Below are positions 6,592 through 6,666 of a stretch of DNA of 6,666 nt, piece by piece. Within the stretch, counting starts at the first letter, position 1, and each line of letters opens with the position of its first letter. The stretch is from Planctomycetaceae bacterium (GTDB lineage Bacteria; Planctomycetota; Planctomycetia; Pirellulales; Pirellulaceae), in assembly GCA_003455945.1 (NCBI GenBank), contig DMPQ01000048.1, positions 3,988 to 10,653 on the forward strand. Reading direction: 5' to 3'. Position numbers and translations under genes: made by a program. The notes under the pieces are model-generated. The model saw nothing but the letters and a program-made list of their open reading frames with translations. It was not told the origin of the DNA and did no database searches.

Positions 6592-6666
6592 TCGACTTTC
6601 ATTCGCGACTTCGCCCGCTTCTCGGCCCCGGCCCGCCCTTTCGCCTCGGTGACCTCGGTGACCTCG
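6592..6666. other. C-rich 3' flank with possible tail of a convergent gene
   Basis: The 75 bases after the lipoprotein stop hold 33 C and 18 G on the + strand, with no clear hairpin plus T-run. Read on the minus strand they are purine-rich, and two frames stay open to the window edge. One gives a Glu/Val/Thr then Ala/Lys/Arg-rich stretch (codons ending mostly in G or C) but runs on under the lipoprotein gene to 6363. The other gives an Arg/Pro-rich stretch and stops at 6599-6601, 8 bases past the lipoprotein stop. Either could be the C-terminal end of a convergent gene; too little is visible to choose. A C-rich, G-poor unstructured transcript of this kind would also suit Rho-dependent termination. 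Confidence 0.25.
6644..6666. repeat. 9-base direct tandem repeat at the window edge
   Basis: The unit CCTCGGTGA occurs at 6644-6652 and 6653-6661, and a third copy starts at 6662 and is cut after five bases by the window end. The copies are identical. The unit is a multiple of three, so on the minus strand it would encode a repeated three-residue unit (such as Glu-Val-Thr) if it lies in a coding region. The full copy number cannot be seen. Confidence 0.7.

Overview
The window reads as chromosomal DNA of a GC-rich planctomycete (Planctomycetota). The strongest evidence is the large central gene. It joins a sugar-dehydrogenase-like beta-propeller to HEAT-type repeats and a C-terminal c-type haem domain, an architecture typical of the Planctomycetes-Verrucomicrobia group (PVC-type membrane-bound dehydrogenase, TIGR02604 plus TIGR02603). 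I cannot place it below phylum. All clear genes lie on the + strand, with strong G/C preference at third codon positions.

Layout: (1) 1-246 is the 3' end of a gene that begins before the window; I cannot name its product. (2) 247-438 is a 192-base gap with a reasonable sigma70-type promoter (276-305), a pyrimidine-rich leader and a Shine-Dalgarno site. (3) 439-3936 encodes a 1165-residue exported haem-containing dehydrogenase-like protein. (4) 3937-4083 is a 147-base gap with a bulged hairpin, a weak promoter candidate and a second Shine-Dalgarno site that lies inside a small palindrome. (5) 4084-6591 encodes an 835-residue lipoprotein with an alpha/beta-hydrolase (lipase/esterase-like) domain. 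(6) 6592-6666 is C-rich and ends in a 9-base tandem repeat cut by the window edge; it may hold the tail of a convergent gene.

Both complete genes encode exported proteins: one with a signal-peptidase-I type leader and c-type haem, the other with a lipobox. Both products should therefore act outside the cytoplasm, one as a probable oxidoreductase passing electrons to haem c and the other as a probable ester hydrolase anchored to a membrane. Nothing in the sequence links the two into one pathway. The 147-base gap with its own hairpin argues against tight coupling, and I infer independent or only loosely co-transcribed genes.

I found no mobile element, CRISPR array, tRNA, rRNA or recognisable defence system. 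The more unusual points are the poorly characterised N-terminal half and long low-complexity tail of the lipoprotein, and the short inverted repeats that cover the ribosome-binding sites of both complete genes.
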